Shown piece by piece: positions 53,574 to 62,532 of a stretch of 64,000 bases of DNA (position 1 is the first letter of the stretch; every line of letters begins with the position of its first letter). The stretch comes from Oscillospiraceae bacterium. GTDB taxonomy: Bacteria; Bacillota; Clostridia; Oscillospirales; Oscillospiraceae. A program made the translations under genes and the position numbers. Where the stretch lies: the NCBI GenBank assembly GCA_902790375.1, contig CADARY010000003.1:30227-94226 (forward strand), read 5' to 3'. The notes below the pieces were generated by a model that had not been told where the DNA came from, made no database searches, and worked only from the letters and a program-made list of their open reading frames with translations.

Positions 53574-54125
53574 TCAGTCGCGGTTCAGCCCGTCGTCGCA
53601 GATCAGACCGTAACCGCCCTGCTGGCGCTTATAGACCACGGAGAAGGCCTCGTCCGCGTCCATGTTCTTGAACACGAAGAACTCATGGCCCAGCAGATTC
53701 ATCTGCAGGATAGCCTCCTCGGGAGACATGGGCTTGATGGAGAAGCGCTTCGAGCGCACGATCTTGAAGTCCTCCGGCTCCTCCTCGGCGGCCGGCTCAT
53801 AGACGGGCCGGGCTTCCTTATCCAGCGCGCCCTCTCTGAGCTTTTTCTCCAGGCGGGTCTTGTTGCGGCGGATCTGCCGTTCGATGGCGGCGACGCCGGA
53901 GTCGACAGAGGCGTACATATCGTTGGTGACTTCGCTTGCGCGGTAGAACATACCGTTGTTGTGGATGGTGATCTCAGCCTTGTGGCGGCCGCGCTCGATG
54001 CTGAAGGTGACGTAAGCCTCGCCCTCGTTCTTGAACAGGCGGTCGAGCTTACCGATCTTCTTCATCGCGTAGGCGCGCAGTTCCTCAGAGGAGTCCATCT
54101 TCTTCTCGGTAAACGTAAACTTCAT
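53574..54125 (-). CDS. hpf: Long ribosome hibernation promoting factor
   Basis: This 183-aa protein dimerises 70S ribosomes into 100S particles in slow growth. The N-terminal S30AE domain begins MKFTFTEKKMDSSEELRAYA; the C-terminal dimerisation domain has IVRSKRFSIKPMSPEEAILQ and GHEFFVFKN. Two-domain length is typical of Firmicute long HPF. ATG 54125 is chosen over the upstream TTG because GGAG lies nine bases before it. An extended -10 promoter stands about 60 bp upstream. Confidence 0.93.
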   Translation of the reverse strand: MKFTFTEKKMDSSEELRAYAMKKIGKLDRLFKNEGEAYVTFSIERGRHKAEITIHNNGMFYRASEVTNDMYASVDSGVAAIERQIRRNKTRLEKKLREGALDKEARPVYEPAAEEEPEDFKIVRSKRFSIKPMSPEEAILQMNLLGHEFFVFKNMDADEAFSVVYKRQQGGYGLICDDGLNRD

Positions 54126-54185
54126 TGGTGACAACTCCTTTCCTATATGCCGTCAAAAAACGGAAAGCCGTTTTCTGTCAGTGGA

Positions 54186-54194
54186 ATTATACCA
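54186..54194 (-). promoter_or_regulatory. Extended -10 promoter of hpf
   Basis: On the minus strand TGGTATAAT (54194-54186) is a good extended -10 element. No strong -35 is seen. Confidence 0.6.
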
Positions 54195-54383
54195 CAAATT
54201 GAAGCAAAAAAGAAGAAGGATTTGTCTGCTTTCCAACAATCGGTATTTTTGCCGATTTTTGGCCGACAGATTTGTACAGGTTTCCAAATTTTCAGCTTCA
54301 GCTTGCTTTTCCTACTATATCTGTTAAACTCAGATTTACAGCATATTTATCCCCTATTTTCTAAAAAAAGTGAGGTGCGCAAC

Positions 54384-57300
54384 ATGCATTCCTTCCGCAA
54401 ACTCATTTCCCTGCTGCTGGTTGCGGCGATGCTGTTCTCCCTGAGCTGCGAGAGCTTCGCCACATACGCTGAAAGCACGTGGGGCGATATCGACGACGAG
54501 GACGATCCCGCGCCCGCTGAAAGCGGTAATGTCCTGACCCTCCCCGCCGCGCTGGAGGTCATCGAAGAGGAGGCCTTCTGCGGGGACGAGTCCCTGGAGG
54601 AGGTCGTGATCCCCTACGGCGCAACGACGATCGGCCCGCGGGCTTTTGCGTACAGCGGGCTCCGTCGCATTACCATTCCCGACACCGTCACGGAGATCGC
54701 CGACGACGCATTCGAGGGGACGGACGGGCTGACGATTGTCGCGCCTGCGGACAGCTACGCATGGGAATATGCCCAAAGATTTGGCTTCACCCAGGTGGAC
54801 AAAGCTGCGTTTGAATACGCCGAGGCATCTGAAGAGCTTGAGCACATTTCAGAGGTTCCCGGGCTTATCAAAAGTTTTTCTGAGTTGGACTGTTCATTTT
54901 CGGAAATAGACAGCGTCGGAATTTCTGACCCGGAGACGCTGTCACTCATCAGCGAATACAATAATTGTGTTCGTACCGTCAGTGCTGAGGTCGAGAACGT
55001 GAACAATGCCATCCACGAAATGCAGGATGCTTACACCGAACTGGAGCGCTTCACTGCAAATGTTGAATATAGCGTTTCTGCTTCCGGGTATTCTATCCAG
55101 GGTGAAGGTTTTTCCCTTACTTTCGGCGGAGACGCCTACAATAGTCTCAACAGCAGGTGTGAACTCTTGTCTGCTGCACCGCTGGGAGATGGTTCATATG
55201 AATACACTTTGAAAAATGAGGTCGGCGAAATCATTTATTTAACCGCATCAGAAAACAGCTTTGAAGCCAGTTTTCAGCCTCACGTTCTTGCATCTTCGGA
55301 CACTACCAGATTCGCTGCTCCGAAAGACACTGCGCAAAACTCCAGTACCGCCCAAAGCTGGCATGAAACGCTTGTAAATATTGCGTCACCTATCAGCGAT
55401 AGCGCGTCGGTAGTATTTGACGGAGGCTCTATCATAAGAAATAATCTTAGATGGCTCCAGGATCTAATGGGCTCTTTGTTTGAACATGGGGTTATTAGTG
55501 CGGAGCAGGCAATTAATCTCCACAATGAAGTCATTCCTCGTAATGTCCAAAAGATAGGAAAATTTCTGGATGCCACCAAACCTATCCAGAAAGTCTTCTC
55601 GGTTGTCGGTGCAGCCACCAGCACATACGGGTATGTTAACTCCATGGTACGGCAAAATGCTCTTAATGATATGCTGCATCACCACGGTCACCCAACTGAT
55701 GCTGAGAAGAACTATAAGGAGAGCCGTGATCTGGTTGATGAACTGCTCAAGGAAGCAGACTCCGGTCACAAAGGTTATTTATCTGTGATGCTCCTGCAAG
55801 GTGCCTCTGTTGCGGCTATTCCGGCAAGTATCGCATGGCCTCCTGTCGGCCTTACCGTTTCCATTGTAAATCTTACCGTAGTCAACGCGCTTGAGGGGAA
55901 AGCCCGCAAGGCATACGAGAAAGCTTCCGCGATTGACAAAATAATGCACTATAAAGTCAGTGGCGTTGTTTTAGATGAGAAGACAATCGGTGCAGTAGAA
56001 AATGTAACTGTCACGTGTGAGTGTGCGGGACACGAGCCGATGGAGGTAGTGACAGACAAAAACGGCAGTTTTTTGTTCGAACCGCTTGGACCAAGCGTGA
56101 AACTGACCTTTCAAAAACCGGGCTATAATAGAAACACGATCGAATTCCCTGCAAACGGCGGTTCTCTCCGTCGGGATTATAATGAATACGATCTTTTCTA
56201 CATAACGCCTGATCCAGATGCCTCCTTTGTAAGTATTACCGGTGTTGTCACAGACTCCAAAACCGGCGCGGCGCTTGCAGGTGTCAAGGTAACGCTGGAT
56301 GGCAGCTCTACTGACTACACGGGCGCAGACGGAGCCTATATCTTTAAAAATGTTCCTCTTGGCACGCACAAACTTAGCTTTAAAAAAGCATACTATAATA
56401 CACTGTCTGCCAATGTCACCGTGTCTTCGACCAACAGTTTTAAATACAATGCGCGCATGGTTCCGCAGGCAGACGATGAACCAATCTCCTCAGACGACTT
56501 TGATCCGGAGTTCTGGGCATGGTGTGTAAAGCATTATGATCAAAACAAGGACAGTACACTTAGTCGGGAGGAATTTCTCGCAGTCACAAAAATTTATCTT
56601 GATGGTTATCGGTTCTCGTCGCTAAATGGTATTCGGAATTTTTCAAATTTGACTTTTCTGAATTGCGACCGCAACCAGCTGACCAGCCTCGACCTCTCTG
56701 GCTGCTCTGCGCTGACTTACCTGAATTGCGATAATAACCAGCTGACCAGCCTCAACCTCTCTGGCTGCTCTGCGCTGACTTCCCTGGATTGCGGCCACAA
56801 CGAGCTCACCAGCCTCAACCTCTCTGGCTGCTCTGCGCTGACTTCCCTGCATTGCAGCGGCAACCAGCTCACCAGCCTCAACCTCTCTGGCTGCTCTGCG
56901 CTGACTATCCTGTGGTGCAATAATAACCAGCTCACCAGCCTCAACCTCTCTGGCTGCTCTGCGCTGGCTGTCCTGGATTGCACGCAAAACCAGCTGACCA
57001 GCCTCAACCTCTCTGGCTACTCTGAGCTGACTGACCTGGTTTGCTTCTTCAACAAGCTCACCAGTCTCAACCTCTCTGGCTGCTCTGCGCTGACTGACCT
57101 GGTTTGCGAACATAACAAGCTCACCAGCCTCGACCTCTCTGGCTGCTCTGCGCTGACTGAGCTGAATTGCTATAAGAACCAGCTCACCAGCCTCAACCTC
57201 TCCGGCTGCTCTGCGCTGACTGAACTGTCGTGCATGGAGTGCCAGCTCACCAGCCTCGACCTCTCTGGCTGCTCTGCGCTGACTTCTCTGTCTTGCCGCG

Positions 57301-57650
57301 ACAACCAGTTGACCAGTCTTGATCTCTCTGGCTGCTCTGCGCTGCATTACCTGGGTTGCGATAATAACCAGCTCACCAGTCTCAACCTCTCTGGCTGCTC
57401 TGCGCTGACTACGCTGTATTGCCGCCACAACGAGCTCACCAGCCTCAACCTCTCTGGCTACTCTGCGCTGACTACGCTGAGGTGCGCTAATAACCAGCTC
57501 ACCAGTCTCAACCTCTCTGGCTGCTCTGCGCTGAATGACCTGGATTGCCGCTACAACCAGCTCACCACTCTCGACCTCTCCAGTTGTCCGAGGGTGTACT
57601 TGTACAACAGTTATTTAAGCTACGACTCTGGCGTCAAAATCATCCGCTGA
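54384..57650 (+). CDS. Secreted LRR protein with LRR_5 cap, Cna-B-like domains and 21-aa repeats
   Basis: This 1088-aa protein has a signal peptide (MHSFRKLISLLLVAAMLFSL, cut near ATYA-ES) and a BspA-like cap (LTLPAALEVIEEEAFCGDES). A middle region of about 350 residues is unassigned. Two carboxypeptidase-regulatory or Cna-B-like folds follow (ISGVVLDEKTIGAVENVTV and ITGVVTDSKTGAALAGVKVT). An EF-hand-like DQNKDSTLSREEF (near residue 719) precedes about 15 LRRs of 21 residues, LTSLNLSGCSALTxLxCxxNQ. ATG 54384 is chosen by its ribosome binding site and signal peptide. It is probably a surface or secreted binding protein; no wall anchor is visible. Confidence 0.86.
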   Translation: MHSFRKLISLLLVAAMLFSLSCESFATYAESTWGDIDDEDDPAPAESGNVLTLPAALEVIEEEAFCGDESLEEVVIPYGATTIGPRAFAYSGLRRITIPDTVTEIADDAFEGTDGLTIVAPADSYAWEYAQRFGFTQVDKAAFEYAEASEELEHISEVPGLIKSFSELDCSFSEIDSVGISDPETLSLISEYNNCVRTVSAEVENVNNAIHEMQDAYTELERFTANVEYSVSASGYSIQGEGFSLTFGGDAYNSLNSRCELLSAAPLGDGSYEYTLKNEVGEIIYLTASENSFEASFQPHVLASSDTTRFAAPKDTAQNSSTAQSWHETLVNIASPISDSASVVFDGGSIIRNNLRWLQDLMGSLFEHGVISAEQAINLHNEVIPRNVQKIGKFLDATKPIQKVFSVVGAATSTYGYVNSMVRQNALNDMLHHHGHPTDAEKNYKESRDLVDELLKEADSGHKGYLSVMLLQGASVAAIPASIAWPPVGLTVSIVNLTVVNALEGKARKAYEKASAIDKIMHYKVSGVVLDEKTIGAVENVTVTCECAGHEPMEVVTDKNGSFLFEPLGPSVKLTFQKPGYNRNTIEFPANGGSLRRDYNEYDLFYITPDPDASFVSITGVVTDSKTGAALAGVKVTLDGSSTDYTGADGAYIFKNVPLGTHKLSFKKAYYNTLSANVTVSSTNSFKYNARMVPQADDEPISSDDFDPEFWAWCVKHYDQNKDSTLSREEFLAVTKIYLDGYRFSSLNGIRNFSNLTFLNCDRNQLTSLDLSGCSALTYLNCDNNQLTSLNLSGCSALTSLDCGHNELTSLNLSGCSALTSLHCSGNQLTSLNLSGCSALTILWCNNNQLTSLNLSGCSALAVLDCTQNQLTSLNLSGYSELTDLVCFFNKLTSLNLSGCSALTDLVCEHNKLTSLDLSGCSALTELNCYKNQLTSLNLSGCSALTELSCMECQLTSLDLSGCSALTSLSCRDNQLTSLDLSGCSALHYLGCDNNQLTSLNLSGCSALTTLYCRHNELTSLNLSGYSALTTLRCANNQLTSLNLSGCSALNDLDCRYNQLTTLDLSSCPRVYLYNSYLSYDSGVKIIR
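56650..57590 (+). repeat. About 15 tandem 63-bp LRR repeats
   Basis: The DNA core CCAGCCTCAACCTCTCTGGC recurs every 63 bp with very little change, while the CxxNQ positions vary. This suggests expansion by recombination with selection on the variable face. Confidence 0.88.
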
Positions 57651-57675
57651 CGCGATCTCTCCTAACACGACAGCA

Positions 57676-57706
57676 AGGCAGGCCCGGATCAACCGGGTCT
57701 GCCTTG
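57676..57706 (+). terminator. Terminator of the LRR gene
   Basis: AAGGCAGGCCCGG pairs with CCGGGTCTGCCTT (one G-T) around five bases. Confidence 0.75.
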
Positions 57707-57725
57707 TTCGTACAATATTACGTTG

Positions 57726-57806
57726 TAGGGGCCGATGCCCTCATCGGCCCAAAGCCTTGTGCCTGTACCATGTACTGGGGGTTACGGGTCGATCTGGGGA
57801 TCGACC
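57726..57806. repeat. Intergenic palindromes between convergent LRR genes
   Basis: Two hairpins occur: GGGCCGATG/CATCGGCCC (about 57729-57750) and GGGTCGATC/GATCGACCC (about 57785-57806). The first shares the GGGGCCGAT motif with the hairpins at 44577 and 60906. Confidence 0.6.
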
Positions 57807-57849
57807 CACGATTTTGCAACCATAAACATTTTAAGACAGCCCCTTTTCC

Positions 57850-59622
57850 TCAGAACACGACTTCGCAGTTCGGCAGGGCGTAGGCCAGGGCGTTGATTTC
57901 CATGACGCTGAGGGGATTGCCCGACAGGCGCAGAGAGCGCAGATTTGTCAGGTTCATGAGCGGCTGGAGGGAGCTGATCTGGTTGAAGGAGAGATCCAGC
58001 TCCTGCAGGTTCGGCATCATCGACAGCGGCGTCAGATCCGAGAGATTGTTGTAGCTCAGATTCAGGCTCGTCACCGTATAGCGGCAGTCGGCAAAAATGA
58101 AGGGGTAGATGTTCGAGATCATGTTGACGCTCAGATCCACGTACTTGAGTTCATTGAGCTGCTGCACGCCGCTGATGTCCGTGATGTTCTGGCCCACGAG
58201 GCGCAGCTCCGTGCTGTCGTTCGCCACAAGATGCCCGTCAAAGTCGATGTTCACGGTCAGCGCCGAGTGCGACACCGTGCAGGCGGGCAGGAAGCTGCGG
58301 AGCTGATCGACGCCGTAGCCCGTGAGGAGCGGGTTATCCGTCACCGTAAGGGAGGACAGGGACTGGAGCCCCTGCAGATAGCTCACGTCCTGATCGGCAA
58401 GGCCGGTCTGCGAAAGGCCCAGCACCGTGAGGTTTTTGAGCTTTCTGAGGCCGGAGAAATCCCGGATGGGATTGCCGTCGAGATACAGACTGCTCAGCCC
58501 CGTCATCATCGTCAGGGCGGAGGTGGAGCTGATGCTGTTGCCGGAGGCGTTCAGAAAATACAGGGAGGATATGCCCATCAGCGGGCGCAGGTCGCTCACG
58601 CTGTTGTAGGAGATATCCAGCCACTGGAGATAGGGCATGTTCATCAGCGGGCTCAGGTCGCTGACGTTGTTGCCGCTGAGATTGAGCTTTGTGATGTACT
58701 GGCAGTTTGCGAGAGCCGAAATGTCCCAGATGCCCATGTCGCTCAGATCCAGGTCCGTAACGTCGGCGGAGAAGGTCACGCCGCCGAAGCTGATATCCTG
58801 CATCTCCTGCTGGGCCTTTTCGCTGTGCACCGCGCAGGACGGCAGGGCCCGCGAGAGCTCGGAGAGCTGGGTCTCGGTCAGCTCGATACCCTTGATGCTG
58901 AGGCTTTTGAGATTTGTGAGGCTGTAGAGGGGGCTGAAATCCCGGATGGGATTGTTGTCCAGATACAGTGTGCGCAGATTGGTGAGCCCGGAGAGCGGCG
59001 TGAGATCCATGATCTCGTTTCCGCTGAGATTCAGCGTCACAAGGCCGCCCAGCACGGAAAGCTGCGACACGTCCCGCAGGACATTATCCGCCATGGAGAG
59101 GCTGTCGATGGCGTAGAGCTGCGTGATCTCATACAGCACCGCGTCCCCCAGCTCCATCTTGTCGAGCACGAGGCGCGTGGTGTCGACGGGGTAGTCCTTG
59201 CCTGCGATGCGCACCGTCTCCGTGGCGCCCTGGTTTTTGCGCAGGCTCTCCACCTCGCTGATGCGCGCGGACACGGTGGGCTTGTTCATGTCCATCATGC
59301 GCAGCACCTCCAGGGTCTTGGTATAGTTGCCCTGAAGCTGATAGCAGTCGGCCATGAGCAGCAGGCATTCCTCCGTCTTTTCGATGGAGGAGGCCTTGCG
59401 CAGGACCGCCAGCGCCCCGTCGTAATCCTTGTTGTAATAGAGCTCCTGCGCCTGGTTCATATAATCGTTGTAGCTGCGGTTATCCGACACGCCCATGAGC
59501 ACGACCGCCATGGCAAAGGCGAATACTGCCGCGAGCACCGTACACACCACGACCGCGCGCCGCCTGTTCGGCCTTCGCCTGACAGCCGTCTGGCCGGAGG
59601 GACCGGAGCGCTGATTACGCAT
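57850..59622 (-). CDS. Membrane-anchored protein with TPR-like region and internalin-type LRRs
   Basis: This 590-aa protein has a basic N-terminus, one membrane helix (about 24-44), a TPR-like helical part (YMNQAQELYYNKDYDGALAV) and about 17 LRR_4 repeats (LTPLSGLTNLRTLYLDNNPI pattern), in two blocks each closed by an ALPSC/ALPNC-like turn (CAVHSE, CTVSHS, CEVVF). The LRR part is probably outside. It may bind proteins at the cell surface. It overlaps the preceding membrane gene by eight bases, so both likely act together. Confidence 0.84.
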   Translation of the reverse strand: MRNQRSGPSGQTAVRRRPNRRRAVVVCTVLAAVFAFAMAVVLMGVSDNRSYNDYMNQAQELYYNKDYDGALAVLRKASSIEKTEECLLLMADCYQLQGNYTKTLEVLRMMDMNKPTVSARISEVESLRKNQGATETVRIAGKDYPVDTTRLVLDKMELGDAVLYEITQLYAIDSLSMADNVLRDVSQLSVLGGLVTLNLSGNEIMDLTPLSGLTNLRTLYLDNNPIRDFSPLYSLTNLKSLSIKGIELTETQLSELSRALPSCAVHSEKAQQEMQDISFGGVTFSADVTDLDLSDMGIWDISALANCQYITKLNLSGNNVSDLSPLMNMPYLQWLDISYNSVSDLRPLMGISSLYFLNASGNSISSTSALTMMTGLSSLYLDGNPIRDFSGLRKLKNLTVLGLSQTGLADQDVSYLQGLQSLSSLTVTDNPLLTGYGVDQLRSFLPACTVSHSALTVNIDFDGHLVANDSTELRLVGQNITDISGVQQLNELKYVDLSVNMISNIYPFIFADCRYTVTSLNLSYNNLSDLTPLSMMPNLQELDLSFNQISSLQPLMNLTNLRSLRLSGNPLSVMEINALAYALPNCEVVF

Positions 59623-60376
59623 TTCCGCCCTCTTCCGTGTTCTTCTGCTCCGGCTGCCAGGGCTCGGGGTTCAGCGTGAGCACCGGGGTATAGGGCTCAT
59701 CCGAGAAGACGGGCGTCTCGTCAGGCTTCGCCGGGGCCTCAGGCGCTTCCGGGGCGGGCGCCGGGGTCGGCTCCTTCTCCGGCGCGGGAGCCGGGGCAGG
59801 CTCCTCATTCTTTCCGAGCGCGCGCTCACGCTTTTTCAGAGCCATCGACACGCAGAAGAGCGCCAGCATGATGCCGAGGAAGCTCATTTCCTTCATCCCG
59901 TCGGCAAGGGTGATGGGCACGGACGAATTGCTCAGCGCGGGGATATCCACCATGATGACATGATAGAGGAAGGGCAGGGCAAACAGCGGCGGCAGCAGCC
60001 ACTTGGTACGAATCCAGCCGAACACCGTCGCCGTATACACGACCGCCGTCACAAGGCACAGAAGCACGCTCAGCACGATGGGCACCCAGGTGTCATAGCT
60101 GCTCAGGGCGCTGTAGACAAAAAAGACCACGCCCAGCAGCACCGGGATGACGGACAGGAAGAAGCCCTTTCTCCCCAGCAGGATGACGCACAGGGCCATC
60201 AGCACACAGCAGAACACCGGCAGCACGAGCATCATGATGCCCTCCACCCGGTCGTTCCACATGCCCCAGCAGCCGATGATGCGAAACACCGAGGCCAGCG
60301 CCAGCATGATCAGGGCGCAGTGGGCAAAAAAGCCCTTATTATCCAGATAGTATTTCACTCTTGAGCTCTCTTTCAT
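59615..60376 (-). CDS. Polytopic membrane protein with proline-rich tail
   Basis: This 253-aa protein has about six membrane helices (FFAHCALIMLALASVFRIIG through SFLGIMLALFCVSMAL), then a basic hinge and a C-terminal tail rich in PAPAPE repeats. The function is unknown. ATG 60376 is preceded by AAAGGCGG and is preferred over an open frame to 60421. It is the first gene of the operon with the LRR protein; the tail could cross the wall or bind that partner. Confidence 0.72.
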   Translation of the reverse strand: MKESSRVKYYLDNKGFFAHCALIMLALASVFRIIGCWGMWNDRVEGIMMLVLPVFCCVLMALCVILLGRKGFFLSVIPVLLGVVFFVYSALSSYDTWVPIVLSVLLCLVTAVVYTATVFGWIRTKWLLPPLFALPFLYHVIMVDIPALSNSSVPITLADGMKEMSFLGIMLALFCVSMALKKRERALGKNEEPAPAPAPEKEPTPAPAPEAPEAPAKPDETPVFSDEPYTPVLTLNPEPWQPEQKNTEEGGNA

Positions 60377-60442
60377 AAGGGAACCGCCTTTCCGTTGACA
60401 GGGATGAAGAGCACCCGGCAACGCAGTTTGATACAGTTTATA

Positions 60443-60471
60443 ATTCTATCACAGTTTTTCCCGTTTCGCAA
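60443..60471 (-). promoter_or_regulatory. Promoter of the membrane protein / LRR operon
   Basis: On the minus strand TTGCGA (60471-60466) and TAGAAT (60448-60443) are spaced by 17 bp. Confidence 0.6.
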
Positions 60472-60485
60472 GCCCGGGGACACGC

Positions 60486-60514
60486 TTGCAAAGCGCGCCC
60501 GGCACCGCTATAAT
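60486..60514 (+). promoter_or_regulatory. Promoter of the 108-aa protein gene
   Basis: TTGCAA (60486-60491) and TATAAT (60509-60514) are spaced by 17 bp. Confidence 0.73.
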
Positions 60515-60575
60515 GACGGTATGGCGTTGTGCGCAACAGGGTCTCCATATCTTATATTGCCGGGAGAAATGAATC

Positions 60576-60902
60576 ATGTCAGAAAATGTGAGCCGTTTTT
60601 TTGAGCGCTGTGCGTCCGACAGCGCTCTGCGTTCGCGCATTGAGGAGGCGGTGGCCTGCTACCCCGGGAGCCTTGAGGTCCGCGAGTCGCTGGTCAAGGC
60701 GGTGCTGCTGCCCGTCGCCGAAGAGCTGGGCCTGCCCTTCACGGTGGAGGAGCTGCGGGCCTATGAGACGAGAAAAAAGCTCAGCCGCATCAAGCCCGAT
60801 GTGCCCATCGAAGAGGGCGAAGAGGACGAGGACGCGGATTTTGAGGGCTACTGGCTTCTGGACCGGGGCTGGGAAAACGACGTGTCGATCTTTCAAGGGT
60901 GA
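60576..60902 (+). CDS. Small acidic protein, faintly Nif11-like
   Basis: This 108-aa protein has a helical N-terminal part (FFERCASDSALRSRIEEAVA, then VAEELGLPFTVEELRAYE) whose pattern recalls Nif11-type leader domains, and an acidic tail (EEGEEDEDADFEGYW) ending in an aromatic stretch LLDRGWENDVSIFQG. The segment between the helices is longer than in Nif11, and no modification enzyme gene is near, so a RiPP role is not supported. Own promoter and terminator make it a single-gene unit. Function unknown. Confidence 0.68.
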   Translation: MSENVSRFFERCASDSALRSRIEEAVACYPGSLEVRESLVKAVLLPVAEELGLPFTVEELRAYETRKKLSRIKPDVPIEEGEEDEDADFEGYWLLDRGWENDVSIFQG

Positions 60903-60905
60903 GCA

Positions 60906-60938
60906 AACGGGGGCCGATGCACAATCGGTCCCCGTTTT
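60906..60938 (+). terminator. Terminator of the 108-aa protein gene
   Basis: AACGGGGGCCGAT pairs with ATCGGTCCCCGTT (one wobble) around GCACA, ending in TTTT. Confidence 0.84.
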
Positions 60939-60945
60939 GCGCCGC

Positions 60946-61671
60946 TCATTTCGGGATGCCGAAGCGATAATCCCGGATATAGCTGTCGTTTGCGGACACA
61001 TGCTTCACCAGGCGATAGGCGGTCACGAACATGATCACCACGAAGACCAGGAACACGATGTTCATGGTCTCGTTCTCTGAGCTGGCAGCGAAGTCATAGA
61101 AGCCGTGCAGAAGGGCCGGGACCAGCAGCGCGCGCGTGCGCATGCGTTTGGAGCCCGCTTCATCCCCTGCCGCTGCACGGCGCCTGGCCATGCCGTACCA
61201 GGTGCCCATGAAGACGCCGAAGCAGGCGTGGCCGGGGATCGCCGTCACCGCGCGGATCAGCGCGCCCGAAAGGCCGAGCGAGAGGACATAGTTGATATTC
61301 TCCCACAAAGCAAAGCCCAGCGAGACGAACACGCCGTAGACCACGCCGTCATACTGGCAGTTGAACTCCGGCTCCTTCCAGGTGCGCTTCTTGAGCAGGA
61401 CGTACTTGGCCCCCTCCTCCGAAAAGGCGACCACGCCGAAGAAGAGCAGGATGCTGTACAGTGTGCCGCCTTCGGGAAGGAGCTTGTTGAGAAGGCTGAT
61501 GCCGGCCATCTCCCCCAGGAAAGCGACGGCTGTCGCCACAATGCCGAACAGCACCAGAGACAGCAGCAGCCGCGGACTCTCTTTTTCCAGGCGGTCGGCC
61601 TTTTCGACCTTTACGAGCAGAAAGATCGCCGGGATCACTGCCGCGGCAATCAGGACGGGATCGAATGTCAT
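60946..61671 (-). CDS. PrsW-family intramembrane metalloprotease
   Basis: This 241-aa protein with about eight membrane helices shows the PrsW motifs FSEEGAKYVLLK (EExxK), HACFGVFMG and LLHGFYDFAA, which hold the likely metal ligands. In Bacillus subtilis PrsW cleaves an anti-sigma factor; other members have unknown targets. ATG 61671 has GGAG eight bases upstream; the frame is open to 61755. There is no sigma or anti-sigma pair beside it, so the substrate cannot be named. Confidence 0.88.
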   Translation of the reverse strand: MTFDPVLIAAAVIPAIFLLVKVEKADRLEKESPRLLLSLVLFGIVATAVAFLGEMAGISLLNKLLPEGGTLYSILLFFGVVAFSEEGAKYVLLKKRTWKEPEFNCQYDGVVYGVFVSLGFALWENINYVLSLGLSGALIRAVTAIPGHACFGVFMGTWYGMARRRAAAGDEAGSKRMRTRALLVPALLHGFYDFAASSENETMNIVFLVFVVIMFVTAYRLVKHVSANDSYIRDYRFGIPK

Positions 61672-61853
61672 ATGGACGCTCCTTTTTCTCTCTTGAGCGG
61701 CACCGCAGTATTCGCCAGGCGTGTATCCTGAGGGTATCCTTTTCTCAGGAAGCACTGATGAAGGCTCGTGCCGTGCTGCCCTTATGCTGTGAACAGAATA
61801 GCATTTTATGCATCTTTTCGCAAGACGGATTTGAAAAAAAGCGTGCCGCTCGC

Positions 61854-61882
61854 TTGCGCACGTCAGGGCCCTGTGATACTAT
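61854..61882 (+). promoter_or_regulatory. Promoter of the XRE/H1-like gene
   Basis: TTGCGC (61854-61859) and TACTAT (61877-61882) are spaced by 17 bp, 45 bp before the start. Confidence 0.58.
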
Positions 61883-61927
61883 AAACATACGCAGCAACGA
61901 ATATAAAAAACGAAGGGGGAAACAGAC

Positions 61928-62482
61928 ATGGCAAACACCGTCGGCCCGCTGATCAGGGAAGCGCGGGGAAAGAAAAATCTCAGCCAGGAGGCGCTTGCAG
62001 GACAGATCGAAGGCCTGAGCGCCACGGATCTCGGGAAGGCAGAGCGCGGGGAAAAGGAGCTTCCTCAGAGCGTCCTGCGTCAGATCGCAAAGCTCACGGG
62101 CGTGACGCAGAGCTCGCTGCTCAACGCCGCCAGGGAGAGCAGCTACGGCCCGGCCGTTAAAAAGCCCGCCGCAAAGAAAACCACCGCGAAAAAAGCCGCG
62201 GAGGAAGTGAAGAAGCCTGCCGCCAAAAAGGCCGCAGGCGAGACGAAAAAGCCAGCCGCCGCCAAAAACACGGTCGAGCTCAGCGCCGCGGAAAAAAAGC
62301 TTCTGGAGCTTTACCGCGCCGCGGACAGCGAGACGAAGAAAAAGGCCGTCGCCATACTCAAGGGAGAACAGACGGATGCCGGCAATCTCCTGGGCAGCCT
62401 TCTGGGAGGCGACCAGGCCGGCGGCGGTGACATCCTCGGCAGCATTCTCGATACCGCCATTGGGATGCTGGGCAAGAAATAA
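61928..62482 (+). CDS. XRE-type HTH protein with histone H1-like Lys/Ala/Pro tail
   Basis: This 184-aa protein has an N-terminal Cro/C1-type HTH (PLIREARGKKNLSQEALAGQ, about 6-60). A linker of about 45 residues follows with repeated KKPAAKK motifs like bacterial histone H1-like proteins. A helical segment (SAAEKKLLELYRAADSETKK) and a glycine-rich end (GNLLGSLLGG, GGGDILGSIL) complete it. The basic tail should bind DNA non-specifically, so it may act as a nucleoid-associated regulator. The ribosome binding site GAAGGGGG precedes ATG 61928. The fusion is uncommon; function is inferred. Confidence 0.84.
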   Translation: MANTVGPLIREARGKKNLSQEALAGQIEGLSATDLGKAERGEKELPQSVLRQIAKLTGVTQSSLLNAARESSYGPAVKKPAAKKTTAKKAAEEVKKPAAKKAAGETKKPAAAKNTVELSAAEKKLLELYRAADSETKKKAVAILKGEQTDAGNLLGSLLGGDQAGGGDILGSILDTAIGMLGKK

Positions 62483-62491
62483 GCGGAAGAA

Positions 62492-62530
62492 ATACTGTCC
62501 GCAGGCATGTTTCACGCCTGCGGACAGTAT
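62492..62530. terminator. 15-bp perfect bidirectional hairpin
   Basis: ATACTGTCCGCAGGC pairs exactly with GCCTGCGGACAGTAT around nine bases, between the convergent XRE and SprT-like genes. Confidence 0.78.
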
Positions 62531-62532
62531 GC

